Source of the DNA: a virus
Strand: one strand, 5' to 3'
DNA: 63,757 nt
IMG/VR virus record: IMGVR_UViG_3300019458_000007
Coordinates: 1-63,757 of that record
Below the pieces are notes generated by a model that saw only the letters and a list, made by a program, of their open reading frames with translations, was not told the origin of the DNA and did not search any database. The translations under genes were made by a program, and so were the position numbers. This document shows positions 41,270-47,909 of the stretch, piece after piece. The stretch's first letter is position 1; each line of letters starts with the position of its first letter.

Positions 41270-41490
41270 CTTACTCTCATCTCCACGGTTTTTGTGGGGG
41301 CGTGTCGATAGGGCTATCGGCCTTAGAGAAGAAGACTTTATCTTGGGAGGCCTTGGAGCACTTTTGTTCGACTGAGTGCCCGACAAAGAGTCTCTATGTG
41401 GTTAGCGAGCTACTCAGCCTTAAGAGCTTGCAAAGCCCCCCCCCCCCAAAGGATGGAAGGTCATACCTGTCACGAAACGGTTGGGTCTAG
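41266..41490 (+). CDS. 74-residue protein ending across a C12 tract
   Basis: ATG 41266. MTYSHLHGFCGGVSIGLSAL, EALEHFCSTECPTKSLYVVS, SELLSLKSLQSPPPPKDG. The cysteine/histidine set (HFCSTEC) suggests zinc. The run of 12 C at 41436-41447 encodes the proline stretch; loss of one C would fuse this gene in frame with the gene at 41519. Confidence 0.6.
   Translation: MTYSHLHGFCGGVSIGLSALEKKTLSWEALEHFCSTECPTKSLYVVSELLSLKSLQSPPPPKDGRSYLSRNGWV
41436..41447. repeat. Homopolymer of 12 C inside a gene
   Basis: Twelve consecutive C, the longest homopolymer I noticed. Such tracts slip during replication. Here a one-base loss changes the frame from the 41266 gene into an open frame that runs through to 41794. 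Confidence 0.85.
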
Positions 41491-41518
41491 TAGTCTTCAT
41501 AAGAGCGAGGGAGGAGTA

Positions 41519-41794
41519 ATGCGGAAGTGTAAAAACCACGTTGTGGGTCTTTCCCCCTCTTTCGGGTGGATCTACGGTTTCACCAGTGGTATATGTAATT
41601 GGGCGTTCAACGACATAAAGCTCACACGACGAAGGAGGGTCGTTGGAGCCGTTACCGAGTCTCGTCAGGTGGAGGCTCGACGGCGCCTTCGAAAGGCTGG
41701 GTATAAGTCCCTGAGTCTCATCAATGCGAACACGGGCAACCATTGCCTCTTCCACTACAAGATTCGAGGAGATGGGTGTGAGAAAGGAAAGTGA
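41519..41794 (+). CDS. 91-residue hypothetical protein
   Basis: ATG 41519 with GGGAGGAGTA upstream. Product MRKCKNHVVGLSPSFGWIYG, NDIKLTRRRRVVGAVTESRQ, and a C-terminal Cys/His pair. A helical basic part (VEARRRLRKAGYKSL). Unknown. The same reading frame is open back to 41396 through the C tract. Confidence 0.65.
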   Translation: MRKCKNHVVGLSPSFGWIYGFTSGICNWAFNDIKLTRRRRVVGAVTESRQVEARRRLRKAGYKSLSLINANTGNHCLFHYKIRGDGCEKGK

Positions 41795-41797
41795 GAA

Positions 41798-42370
41798 GTG
41801 AGTAGTCTAGTCCTAGCCGTCGTTTCGGGGATCATCATGGTGTCGGGGGACGTTAATGGCTCTACGGCTGTCGGGCACGCCTGTCCGATCTCCAGCACCA
41901 CCGCCCTGACCAACGCCCACGTCGCTTACAGCGACTCCAAACCCCGCACCCTGATCTACTCCGACGGGAATGGAGTAGAAGGCATCCTTCGCCCCGTCTT
42001 GGTGGATCAGGCGCGCGATCTTGCCCTTCTAGAGGTCGTCTCAGGATCAGACTTCCAGAAGTTTTTCCCCCTCGCCCCAGAGGCCCCTAAGAGGGGAGAT
42101 AGGGTCTGGTTGGAGGGTTACGATTTCACCAAGGGGGGCACACCCCGCATCGTAGAGACGGAGATCGTCAATCCCTCCCCCATCCTCTTCACCTACAAGA
42201 AGGGGGGCGGCCCAGGGAGTTCGGGCTCGTGCGTTATCAACTCCCTCGGGGAGGTGGTGGCCATCAACAAGGGTGCCCTTCCCAAAGATGCAGATAACAT
42301 GTGGGGTCGGGGCGTCCTCGTGGCGGGCGAAATGTGGTCAAAGATTATTCACAAGGAAGGAGGCCGCTGA
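41798..42370 (+). CDS. Trypsin-like (S1/HtrA-type) serine protease
   Basis: 190 residues from GTG 41798 (GGAAAGTGAGAA upstream). The order of catalytic elements is intact: TALTNAHVAY with His41, DQARDLALLEV with Asp74, GGGPGSSGSCVIN with Ser142 in the GSSG motif. The first 15 residues (MSSLVLAVVSGIIMV) are hydrophobic, suggesting export or membrane association. Trypsin-like folds of this length lack a PDZ domain. It overlaps the gamma-glutamylcyclotransferase gene (TGATG) and opens the amide-bond gene cluster. Possible roles: trimming a precursor for the ligases, or processing a host/virion protein. Confidence 0.88.
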   Translation: MSSLVLAVVSGIIMVSGDVNGSTAVGHACPISSTTALTNAHVAYSDSKPRTLIYSDGNGVEGILRPVLVDQARDLALLEVVSGSDFQKFFPLAPEAPKRGDRVWLEGYDFTKGGTPRIVETEIVNPSPILFTYKKGGGPGSSGSCVINSLGEVVAINKGALPKDADNMWGRGVLVAGEMWSKIIHKEGGR

Positions 42371-42702
42371 TGGAGCCATTGGCAGTTTACGGCACCCTCA
42401 AAAAGGGTTTTCGTCTACACCATCTTCTGATGGATTCCCCCTTCGAGGGGAACGCCACCCTCAAGGGATTCAACATGTACTCCGTGGGGTCTTACCCCGC
42501 CATCACGAGGGGGGAAGGAAGCGTGGAGGCGGAGGTCTACATGGTGGATCCACATCTCTTCCGTCAACTGGACGCGGTCGAGGGCGCGTATGAGAGGGAG
42601 AAACACCCCACTACCGACGGCAGGGAGGTTTGGATCTACGTGATGGACAGACACTTCGACGCCTATCACCTTGTCAAAGACGGTGTTTGGAGGCAGAGAT
42701 AA
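42370..42702 (+). CDS. Gamma-glutamylcyclotransferase-like (AIG2/GGCT family)
   Basis: 110 residues from ATG 42370, overlapping the protease stop. VYGTLKKGFRLHHLLMDSPF is the GGCT signature (YGTL plus G---h-ll). GFNMYSVGSYPAITRGEGSV and EVYMVDPHLFRQLDAVEGAY provide the rest, including the catalytic-type Glu in VEG. Family members release gamma-glutamyl groups as 5-oxoproline. In amidoligase gene sets of phages and bacteria such an enzyme recurs, where it may trim gamma-glutamyl tags. Confidence 0.9.
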   Translation: MEPLAVYGTLKKGFRLHHLLMDSPFEGNATLKGFNMYSVGSYPAITRGEGSVEAEVYMVDPHLFRQLDAVEGAYEREKHPTTDGREVWIYVMDRHFDAYHLVKDGVWRQR

Positions 42703-42728
42703 TTGGCGGGCTAGAGGAATGTATTGAC

Positions 42729-43142
42729 ATGGAGGAAATGACAAACCTGCTCGAAGAGCTAACCCCCAAGCCAGTGGTTATTCCTCGTAAGCGGAGATTC
42801 CTGCGATTGAGGGACTTGTCGGAGGGGGAGTCGGGATACGTACGACATACTGACTTACTCCTAACCAAAAAAGGCTACGGACACATACGCTATGATGCGG
42901 AGATACTATTCTACGGGCAGGTATCTCGCGAACTGCCGAGTGGACAACCCATCTTGTTGGTGAAGGTCGTAAGAGGGGGGGCTTCGGTGGTGGTCTATCG
43001 CTCGGAGAAGTCGCGGTGGCTCTTCGTCAGTCTGCCGTCTCAGATGAACCTGGATACCCTCCAGGGACTTTACGTCGTATCCTACGAGGAGCGGACGGAC
43101 TCACCGCCAGACCTCGACCCCGAAGTCCCAAAAACGCCTTGA
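42729..43142 (+). CDS. 137-residue hypothetical protein
   Basis: ATG 42729 with AGAGGAATG nine bases upstream (an upstream frame reaches 42630 but overlaps the GGCT gene). Product has a basic core (VVIPRKRRFLRLRDLSEGES) and YGHIRYDAEILFYGQVSREL, SVVVYRSEKSRWLFVSL; beta-rich, ending in an acidic/Pro tail. Unknown; lies inside the ligase cluster. Confidence 0.6.
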   Translation: MEEMTNLLEELTPKPVVIPRKRRFLRLRDLSEGESGYVRHTDLLLTKKGYGHIRYDAEILFYGQVSRELPSGQPILLVKVVRGGASVVVYRSEKSRWLFVSLPSQMNLDTLQGLYVVSYEERTDSPPDLDPEVPKTP

Positions 43143-43146
43143 AAAG

Positions 43147-43302
43147 GCTAAGTCCCAGTAATTCAACACTTTAGGGGGGCAGAAAGGCCGTTTTCAACCC
43201 CCTCTATAGATAGAGAGTCGTGAAAAGATAAATTTCAGCCACTACCGTTTTACAGTACGCCCTAGGGGTGCGTACTGCCGAGCCTGGAGGGGGGTTGAAA
43301 AG
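43147..43302 (+). other. Structured element B, homologue of element A
   Basis: Starts with a repeat of the 33.3-kb type (GCTAAGTCCCAGTAATTCAA then CACTTTAGGGG, 43147-43177). TTTTCAACCCCC (43191-43202) pairs with GGGGGTTGAAAA (43290-43301). Inside are CTCTAT/ATAGAG (43202-43215), GAGAGTCGTG (43213), ATTTCAGCCACTAC (43232) and, 21 bases after the start of that box, the 8-bp stem CAGTACGC/GCGTACTG (43253-43277). Order and spacing of the last three match 32758-32850. It ends 14 bases before the amidoligase GTG, so it may control that gene. Confidence 0.65.
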
Positions 43303-43315
43303 GGAGGATCAGACA

Positions 43316-44281
43316 GTGTTACTCGGTGCAGATCCAGAATTCTTTCTCCTCAAGGAGGGCAAGATCATTCCAGCCTCGGACGCTGGCCTCGGCAATGGGA
43401 AAGAAGACCCGGCGGCTAGGCTTAGGATGAGTGAGGCTATCGTCCTCTACCGTGATGGCTACGCAGCGGAGGTTAACTTTATCCACGCCTACAACTGCCG
43501 AGGCACTATGGGCAATGCTCTAAGAGCCGGGGTCATGGCTTTTCTTCGGAATACTGGTCTGTCAGCCAGCACTCTTCCATCTATTGAAGTTCCTCTACCC
43601 TCCCTCTTGAGTCTGCCAGTTGATGTTGCCACCTTCGGTTGCTCTCCTTCCCTCAACGCATGGGAGGATGGCCCCTGCGAGATCGACGTGGACGGACTAA
43701 CACACCCCTTCCGGTACTCCGGGGGCCACCTTTGGTTCTCCGCCCTAAAGCGGGATTGGTGGTGGACCTCCCACATCAGAGAGAGCGTGAAGCTCTTAGA
43801 CCTATTCCTCGGGGCGCCCTTTTCTTGGATGTTCGCCAGACCGGAGCACTTCAGACGGAGGTGCCTCTACGGGAAGGCGGGAGAGTATCGAGTCAAGGAC
43901 TTCCACGAAGGAAACTACCAAGGCCTAGAATATCGAACTCTCTCCGCTGAATGGATGAACCACGCGGTCTTCTTTTCCTTCGTCTTCGGGGTGGGTCGCC
44001 ATGTTCTTCAAAACGCACCTCATCTCTGGCGCGACTTTCAACCCTTCTTAGAGAAGGAGGGAGACCTTCTCCAACAGGCCATCAATACGGGAGAGGGACT
44101 GGACAAGCTAGTGGAGAAGACACGCCTCCTGCCCTTCTATACCTTCTCCACCCTAGAGAGTGTAAGAGAGAAGACAGAGTACGGGCAAAGGCGTTTCGAG
44201 TTTCGCCTCGACGATGTAAGTGATTTCCATCTCGGCTGGTTTACGACCCTCAACAAAGCCGGCATTGAGGAGGCGGCGTAG
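43316..44281 (+). CDS. COOH-NH2 ligase-type amidoligase (phage type 2)
   Basis: 321 residues from GTG 43316, which has AGGGAGG at ideal distance; an upstream in-frame GTG at 43268 lies within the hairpin of element B. The N terminus LLGADPEFFLLKEGKIIPAS is the COOH-NH2 ligase type-2 signature (GaDPEf--------v-As), followed by YRDGYAAEVNFIHAYNCRGT (Glu in the E-N/F motif), and YRVKDFHEGNYQGLEYRTLS (R..E...RtL). Members join a carboxylate and an amine using ATP with a glutamine-synthetase-like fold. It is one of two amidoligases in this cluster; substrate unknown. Confidence 0.88.
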   Translation: MLLGADPEFFLLKEGKIIPASDAGLGNGKEDPAARLRMSEAIVLYRDGYAAEVNFIHAYNCRGTMGNALRAGVMAFLRNTGLSASTLPSIEVPLPSLLSLPVDVATFGCSPSLNAWEDGPCEIDVDGLTHPFRYSGGHLWFSALKRDWWWTSHIRESVKLLDLFLGAPFSWMFARPEHFRRRCLYGKAGEYRVKDFHEGNYQGLEYRTLSAEWMNHAVFFSFVFGVGRHVLQNAPHLWRDFQPFLEKEGDLLQQAINTGEGLDKLVEKTRLLPFYTFSTLESVREKTEYGQRRFEFRLDDVSDFHLGWFTTLNKAGIEEAA

Positions 44282-44307
44282 AATCGGACTTCAAGAAGTT
44301 CTCTTTC

Positions 44308-44528
44308 CAAAGGAGGGGGCTCCCTCTCTACGTCAAGGTGTTTGGGTGGGTTGCGGACTGACGAGCGTGAGCGAACTCCTTTCGTGAAGTGTCCTCTGTG
44401 GGAAGGTTTCTTCTCTACTCGGAGACGAGGAGCGGGACACGTAAGCGATCGGACAGTTAGTACCGCGGCGTCCCACTCGGTCTCTTGAGCCGGGAGCTGC
44501 CACTATAGGGTTCGAGCCCCCTCCTTTG
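44308..44528 (+). other. Structured element: 16-bp perfect inverted repeat around 189 bases
   Basis: CCAAAGGAGGGGGCTC (44308-44323) is exactly complementary to GAGCCCCCTCCTTTGG (44513-44528). The interior contains CTCGG...CCGGGAG and other GC stems and a GGGTTCGAGCCCC sequence that imitates a tRNA T-arm. No open frame in 44282-44550. Lies between the first amidoligase and a zinc-binding gene. Likely a folded RNA or leader; not a tRNA (see rejected list). Confidence 0.6.
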
Positions 44529-44550
44529 GGGAGAGAAAGAAAGGAAAGAA

Positions 44551-44871
44551 ATGAAGAAGGAACAAGTAAGCTTCGTAGGTGAGGACGTTTACTTGGAGTA
44601 CCGAAACAAAGAATCCCTTTCGGATTATTGTTTCGCGTGTGGGACGGAGGATCGGATCCCGGTGGGAGGAGAGCACTACATCATCGTGGCTTCCGTCATA
44701 GAGGACGGGAAGACGGAAGACTTCTCGACCATCCATTTCTGCCCGAAACACATGACCGAGCTGGCGGAGCAAATCCTGCTCCACTGCTACCGCGTGGCGA
44801 CGGATAGGGAAGGTGGGGCGATCAAACTTCCACTCTTGAAGAACCTTTCGAAGACAGAAAAGGCCGCATAG
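44551..44871 (+). CDS. 106-residue zinc-binding protein
   Basis: ATG 44551 with AGAAAGGAAAGAA upstream. DYCFACGTEDRIPVGGEHY, STIHFCPKHMTELAEQILLH provide CxxC plus HFCPKH ligands. Similar small Cys/His proteins of phages are of unknown function. Lies between the two amidoligase genes. Confidence 0.7.
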   Translation: MKKEQVSFVGEDVYLEYRNKESLSDYCFACGTEDRIPVGGEHYIIVASVIEDGKTEDFSTIHFCPKHMTELAEQILLHCYRVATDREGGAIKLPLLKNLSKTEKAA

Positions 44872-44881
44872 GAGGTGTTAA

Positions 44882-45418
44882 GTGACATCTATTATAGACA
44901 CCGCCAGCTTCGATAGCAACATAGACACTAGCGGGGAGAGATTCATTTTCTCTAAAAAGCGAGGAAAACTTACCTTGAGGGTGAAGTCTCCACTCTTCGA
45001 AGAGGCCTTCAAGATCTCCTCGGGAGGGGAGATCTCTCCTGCCACAGACCCGGTTTGGGGGGCTCGACCCTATGTTCTCAAGCTGGACCGAGATGCTCAG
45101 CGGCGTTTTCAAGAGGAAGGAATCTTCCTTGCAGGCCTAGACCGAGTCTGGCACCATGCAATTGACGGTATGCCTAATGTTCCTACGCTTCGCAGAGAGA
45201 CTCCTGGTATCGTCCTGAACTTCGGCTTCCTCCTGATCCCGGGCATCAAAGACGGCATGACCTTCCCCCTTCGAGACACCATCCCACTCTCTCTCATAGA
45301 AGGGCCGGACTATCGTTTTACCAATGGCCTGAAGAGGGGACTCTACACGCTACTCAAGCATTTCGTCTTCGATTATGAACTCGACATTCAGATTAAGGTC
45401 GATCAAAAGGGGCTTTGA
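44882..45418 (+). CDS. 178-residue unknown protein coupled to the second amidoligase
   Basis: GTG 44882 with TAGGAGGTGTTA upstream; the stop overlaps the next ATG. Mixed alpha/beta: SGERFIFSKKRGKLTLRVKS, PYVLKLDRDAQRRFQEEGIF, PGIVLNFGFLLIPGIKDGMT, RGLYTLLKHFVFDYELDIQI. No catalytic motif seen. Companion genes of amidoligases often encode their substrate or carrier, and tight coupling to the 45418 gene makes this the best candidate here; that is inference. Confidence 0.75.
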   Translation: MTSIIDTASFDSNIDTSGERFIFSKKRGKLTLRVKSPLFEEAFKISSGGEISPATDPVWGARPYVLKLDRDAQRRFQEEGIFLAGLDRVWHHAIDGMPNVPTLRRETPGIVLNFGFLLIPGIKDGMTFPLRDTIPLSLIEGPDYRFTNGLKRGLYTLLKHFVFDYELDIQIKVDQKGL

Positions 45419-46077
45419 TGAAGTACATCTACAAAGTGGGGGTTGAGCTGGAGGGTGGGTGGAACAGACGGCCCCTACGGAAGGTGATCGTTGAGGACCG
45501 TTCTGTCAGGACACAACTCAACCACAATGGAGAGATCAACTCTCCTGCCTTTTCGGACCTAGACGCCCTGGAAGAGTGGCTCGTGGCTCATAGGCCTGAC
45601 GGAGTCGATACATCTTGCGGCTTCCACATACACCTCTCCTTCAAGTCGAGGATGGACTACCTCCGGCTAACCACCCCCCGCTTCTACAGATTTCTTCTAA
45701 AGATCATTAAGGCGTGGGCTATCGAGAAGGAGATTCCCGAGACTCACCACTTTTGGAAGCGCTTCAGAGGAACCTTTCGAGCCCCCAATGGAAGGAACTT
45801 CTGCCGTAAGGACTTTACCCCCGAAACGCAGCTTTACGAGACCCGTAAGGGTCCAGACGGCTCGGCCCGTCACTGTCACTTAAACTTCTGTTGGACCCTG
45901 CACAAGACGCTAGAGTTGCGCCTCTTCCCTGGATGGGAGACGGAGAGGAGTGCCTTGTATATGAGCGGCGTTCATTGCTTCGTGGAGGCGGTGGAGAAGT
46001 TTCTTCTCAGGGAGAGGAAAAGAAAGGTCAACAACATCAAGTTGAAGCTGGAACCGTTTAAGCGGCGCCCTCGCTAG
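45418..46077 (+). CDS. Amidoligase (Amidoligase_2-like)
   Basis: 219 residues from ATG 45418. KVGVELEGGW opens the protein (GvElE), VEDRSVRTQLNHNGEINSPA gives the D-S and GE-SP motifs, DTSCGFHIHLSFKSRMDYLR the conserved cGfHiHls, and LELRLFPGWETERSALY the Arg-containing C-terminal motif. These are the hallmarks of the amidoligase/GCS-like ATP-dependent COOH-NH2 ligases. It is a different subfamily from the one at 43316, so two distinct amide bonds or two substrates may be involved. Confidence 0.9.
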   Translation: MKYIYKVGVELEGGWNRRPLRKVIVEDRSVRTQLNHNGEINSPAFSDLDALEEWLVAHRPDGVDTSCGFHIHLSFKSRMDYLRLTTPRFYRFLLKIIKAWAIEKEIPETHHFWKRFRGTFRAPNGRNFCRKDFTPETQLYETRKGPDGSARHCHLNFCWTLHKTLELRLFPGWETERSALYMSGVHCFVEAVEKFLLRERKRKVNNIKLKLEPFKRRPR

Positions 46078-46097
46078 CGAAGGGAGGAGGGAGCAAA

Positions 46098-46298
46098 ATG
46101 TATAAGACCGACCGAAGCCGATGCGTGTGTCCCGATACTTGGGAGTGCCCCCACTGTGTGTATGCGTGCGAGTCCTGCTCAGACCAGCGAGAAAGCCGGA
46201 ACACGCTCACCGATCTGGAAGTGTTCGAAATAGCCGTATACGACCGAAGTTACACAGACTACGACGACGAGGACATGGACGAGGAGGTAAGCAAATGA
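46098..46298 (+). CDS. 66-residue Cys-rich protein
   Basis: GGAGGAGGGAGCAAA precedes ATG 46098. RCVCPDTWECPHCVYACESC has seven cysteines in 25 residues (knuckle-type zinc binding), then an acidic tail (YDDEDMDEEV). ATGA overlap with the next gene. Confidence 0.65.
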   Translation: MYKTDRSRCVCPDTWECPHCVYACESCSDQRESRNTLTDLEVFEIAVYDRSYTDYDDEDMDEEVSK

Positions 46299-47029
46299 AA
46301 ATCACACGAGACATAGCCCAAAAGGTGTTGAAAGTGGTGGACGCAGGGCTCGTGAAGGGAATCGGTAATCCGGTGCCGGGGAAAATGTGCGTGGAGGCCG
46401 CGGTCTGCTACGCCCTTGGCCTTCCGCACGGGGATCAGCCAAACTGCGTGGGCGAGGCGGTCCGACAGTTCAAAATCCCACTAAACGACGCACGGTGGTC
46501 TTCGGATGAGGCTCGAACGACAGGGCTGCGGAAATTGGCCGTGGCTCAACTTGGAAGCGACACCATCGACCAGAGAGAGTTCGCGCGATTGGTGGCCGAG
46601 GGCACCATTCGGCAAGTATTACCGGAGATGCTGCGCCGCGTGGCGCAAAGGGAGGCGGCTAATCACGAGGAAGCCCTCAGGGCGGCGGCGTTGCGGTGTG
46701 AGCAAGAAGGTACAGCGGAAGCAGCACTGATAGCGCGAGATAGCGCGCTCGCCGCCCGCGAGGCCTCCCGCGCCGCCTTCCACTGCGCCGCCGCCCTCTT
46801 CGCGGCCGCCGCCTCCGCCTCCGCCTTCGCGGCCTCCGCCTTCGCGGCCGCCGCCTCCGCCTCCGCCGGCGCCTACGCCGCCTCCGCCGCCTCCGCGGCC
46901 TACGCCGACTACGCCGCCTCCGCCGAACGGGATCACATCTTGATGATTTCCGCGAACGTCGGACTTCAGGCTCTTATCACGCTCAAGTCACCTGGCGCAC
47001 AATTCTTGGATTTGTGTGAAGGAGAGTGA
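46295..47029 (+). CDS. Protein with alanine-rich repeat tract
   Basis: 244 residues from ATG 46295 (a longer frame overlaps the previous gene). The N domain is PGKMCVEAAVCYALGLPHGD, VGEAVRQFKIPLNDARWSSD, TGLRKLAVAQLGSDTIDQRE, a conserved-looking fold. Residues about 150-220 are an Ala-Ser/Tyr tract built from GCC-TCC-GCC units (AAAASASAFAASAFAAAASA, YAASAASAAYADYAASA). The N domain pattern with a variable alanine tract occurs in other phages and bacteria without known function. DNA of the tract is repetitive and length-variable in principle. Confidence 0.7.
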   Translation: MKITRDIAQKVLKVVDAGLVKGIGNPVPGKMCVEAAVCYALGLPHGDQPNCVGEAVRQFKIPLNDARWSSDEARTTGLRKLAVAQLGSDTIDQREFARLVAEGTIRQVLPEMLRRVAQREAANHEEALRAAALRCEQEGTAEAALIARDSALAAREASRAAFHCAAALFAAAASASAFAASAFAAAASASAGAYAASAASAAYADYAASAERDHILMISANVGLQALITLKSPGAQFLDLCEGE

Positions 47030-47031
47030 TA

Positions 47032-47223
47032 ATGGGCACGACGAAGCAATGGGGTGCCGTGGGAATGCAAGCGTCCAGAGACACGAGAGGCGAGAACATG
47101 ATCTTCGGTGACTACGACTCGTGGAAGACGACTCCCCCCGACGATCCCCCCGAGGACCGATGGGGCTACGATCCCGACGCGGAAGCGGACGCGGGCTATT
47201 TCGAGGATGAAGAGGACCAGTGA
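47032..47223 (+). CDS. 63-residue acidic protein
   Basis: ATG 47032 with GGAGAG seven bases upstream. WGAVGMQASRDTRGENMIFG then an acidic, aromatic tail (DPDAEADAGYFEDEEDQ). Unknown. Overlaps the next gene (TGATG). Confidence 0.6.
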   Translation: MGTTKQWGAVGMQASRDTRGENMIFGDYDSWKTTPPDDPPEDRWGYDPDAEADAGYFEDEEDQ

Positions 47224-47690
47224 TGAGGGGTAAAAGAAGGGTGGAGCCTGTTTCGCGCAAGTTGGGGAACGCGCGCCTGCTGCGGCTGGCGCGTCTCTTG
47301 CGGACGAAGAAGGTGCAGCGGAGGTTCGACTTCCGCTTTTGGGTCGGAGGTAACTGGAAGGGCGCGTGGGATCTTTCCTGTGGGACCACGGCCTGCGCGC
47401 TAGGCTGGGCGACGACCGATCCGTATTTCCGGCGTTTGGGGCTGAGGCTAACCCGCGACTTTGAGGTAACGCGGTTGGGGGTGGCCGGGGTGGATTGGGA
47501 CGAGCTAGACACTAATGTCGAGTTGCTGTTTCCTGCGACGTCGCTCTTCGGTATAACCGTATTGGAGGCGTCGGATCTATTCGTTCCAGGCTACAAATTG
47601 CCCGCCGGCGCTTCCGCTCTCCAGGTCGCCGAGCACATCGAAGCCTTCGTCGCCGCCCGAAAAGGCTCCAGTCGAGGGAGGTGCGCTTGA
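47223..47690 (+). CDS. 155-residue protein with CALGWA motif
   Basis: ATG 47223. Basic N terminus (RGKRRVEPVSRKLGNARLLR), then FWVGGNWKGAWDLSCGTTAC ALGWATTDPYFRRLGLRLTR and a C-terminal helix (ALQVAEHIEAFVAAR). The CGTTACALGWA block with a following helix belongs to a phage family related in style to 38536 and 37027. Function unknown. Confidence 0.7.
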   Translation: MRGKRRVEPVSRKLGNARLLRLARLLRTKKVQRRFDFRFWVGGNWKGAWDLSCGTTACALGWATTDPYFRRLGLRLTRDFEVTRLGVAGVDWDELDTNVELLFPATSLFGITVLEASDLFVPGYKLPAGASALQVAEHIEAFVAARKGSSRGRCA

Positions 47691-47866
47691 GAACACACGA
47701 CCATCGTCAAAGCTTGTGGATTCTCGCCGGGGGTCGCATCTTGTGGTGTTGGCGCTGTGGCGCGTGGCGGGCGAATGATCACGACTCGAAATGGTACCAG
47801 CCAGCGGGGAAGGGGGCCAAGACTCCCCATCGTGGCGTTCGAATACTATCCGATCTTGTAAGGTAA
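47687..47866 (+). CDS. 59-residue zinc-knuckle protein (TTG start)
   Basis: TTG 47687 overlaps the previous stop (GTG 47681 is an alternative). WILAGGRILWCWRCGAWRAN then NDHDSKWYQPAGKGAKTPHR: one CxxC pair plus aromatic residues. Unknown. Confidence 0.55.
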   Translation: MRTHDHRQSLWILAGGRILWCWRCGAWRANDHDSKWYQPAGKGAKTPHRGVRILSDLVR

Positions 47867-47909
47867 GGAGGAGGCGAAGTGACGATCTACGAGGAAGGAG
47901 AGATGTCTC

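Noticed and set aside
44440-44530. Possible tRNA: GGGTTCGAGCCCC T-arm-like sequence and a CTCTTGA loop with a CTT anticodon position
   Set aside because: T-stem pairs poorly outside three G-C pairs, the D-arm is absent, and the sequence that would be the acceptor 3' strand pairs instead with 44308-44323 as part of a 16-bp inverted repeat.
46619-46936. Gly-rich minus-strand frame over the alanine tract
   Set aside because: Simply the reverse complement of GCC/TCC repeats; no independent support.
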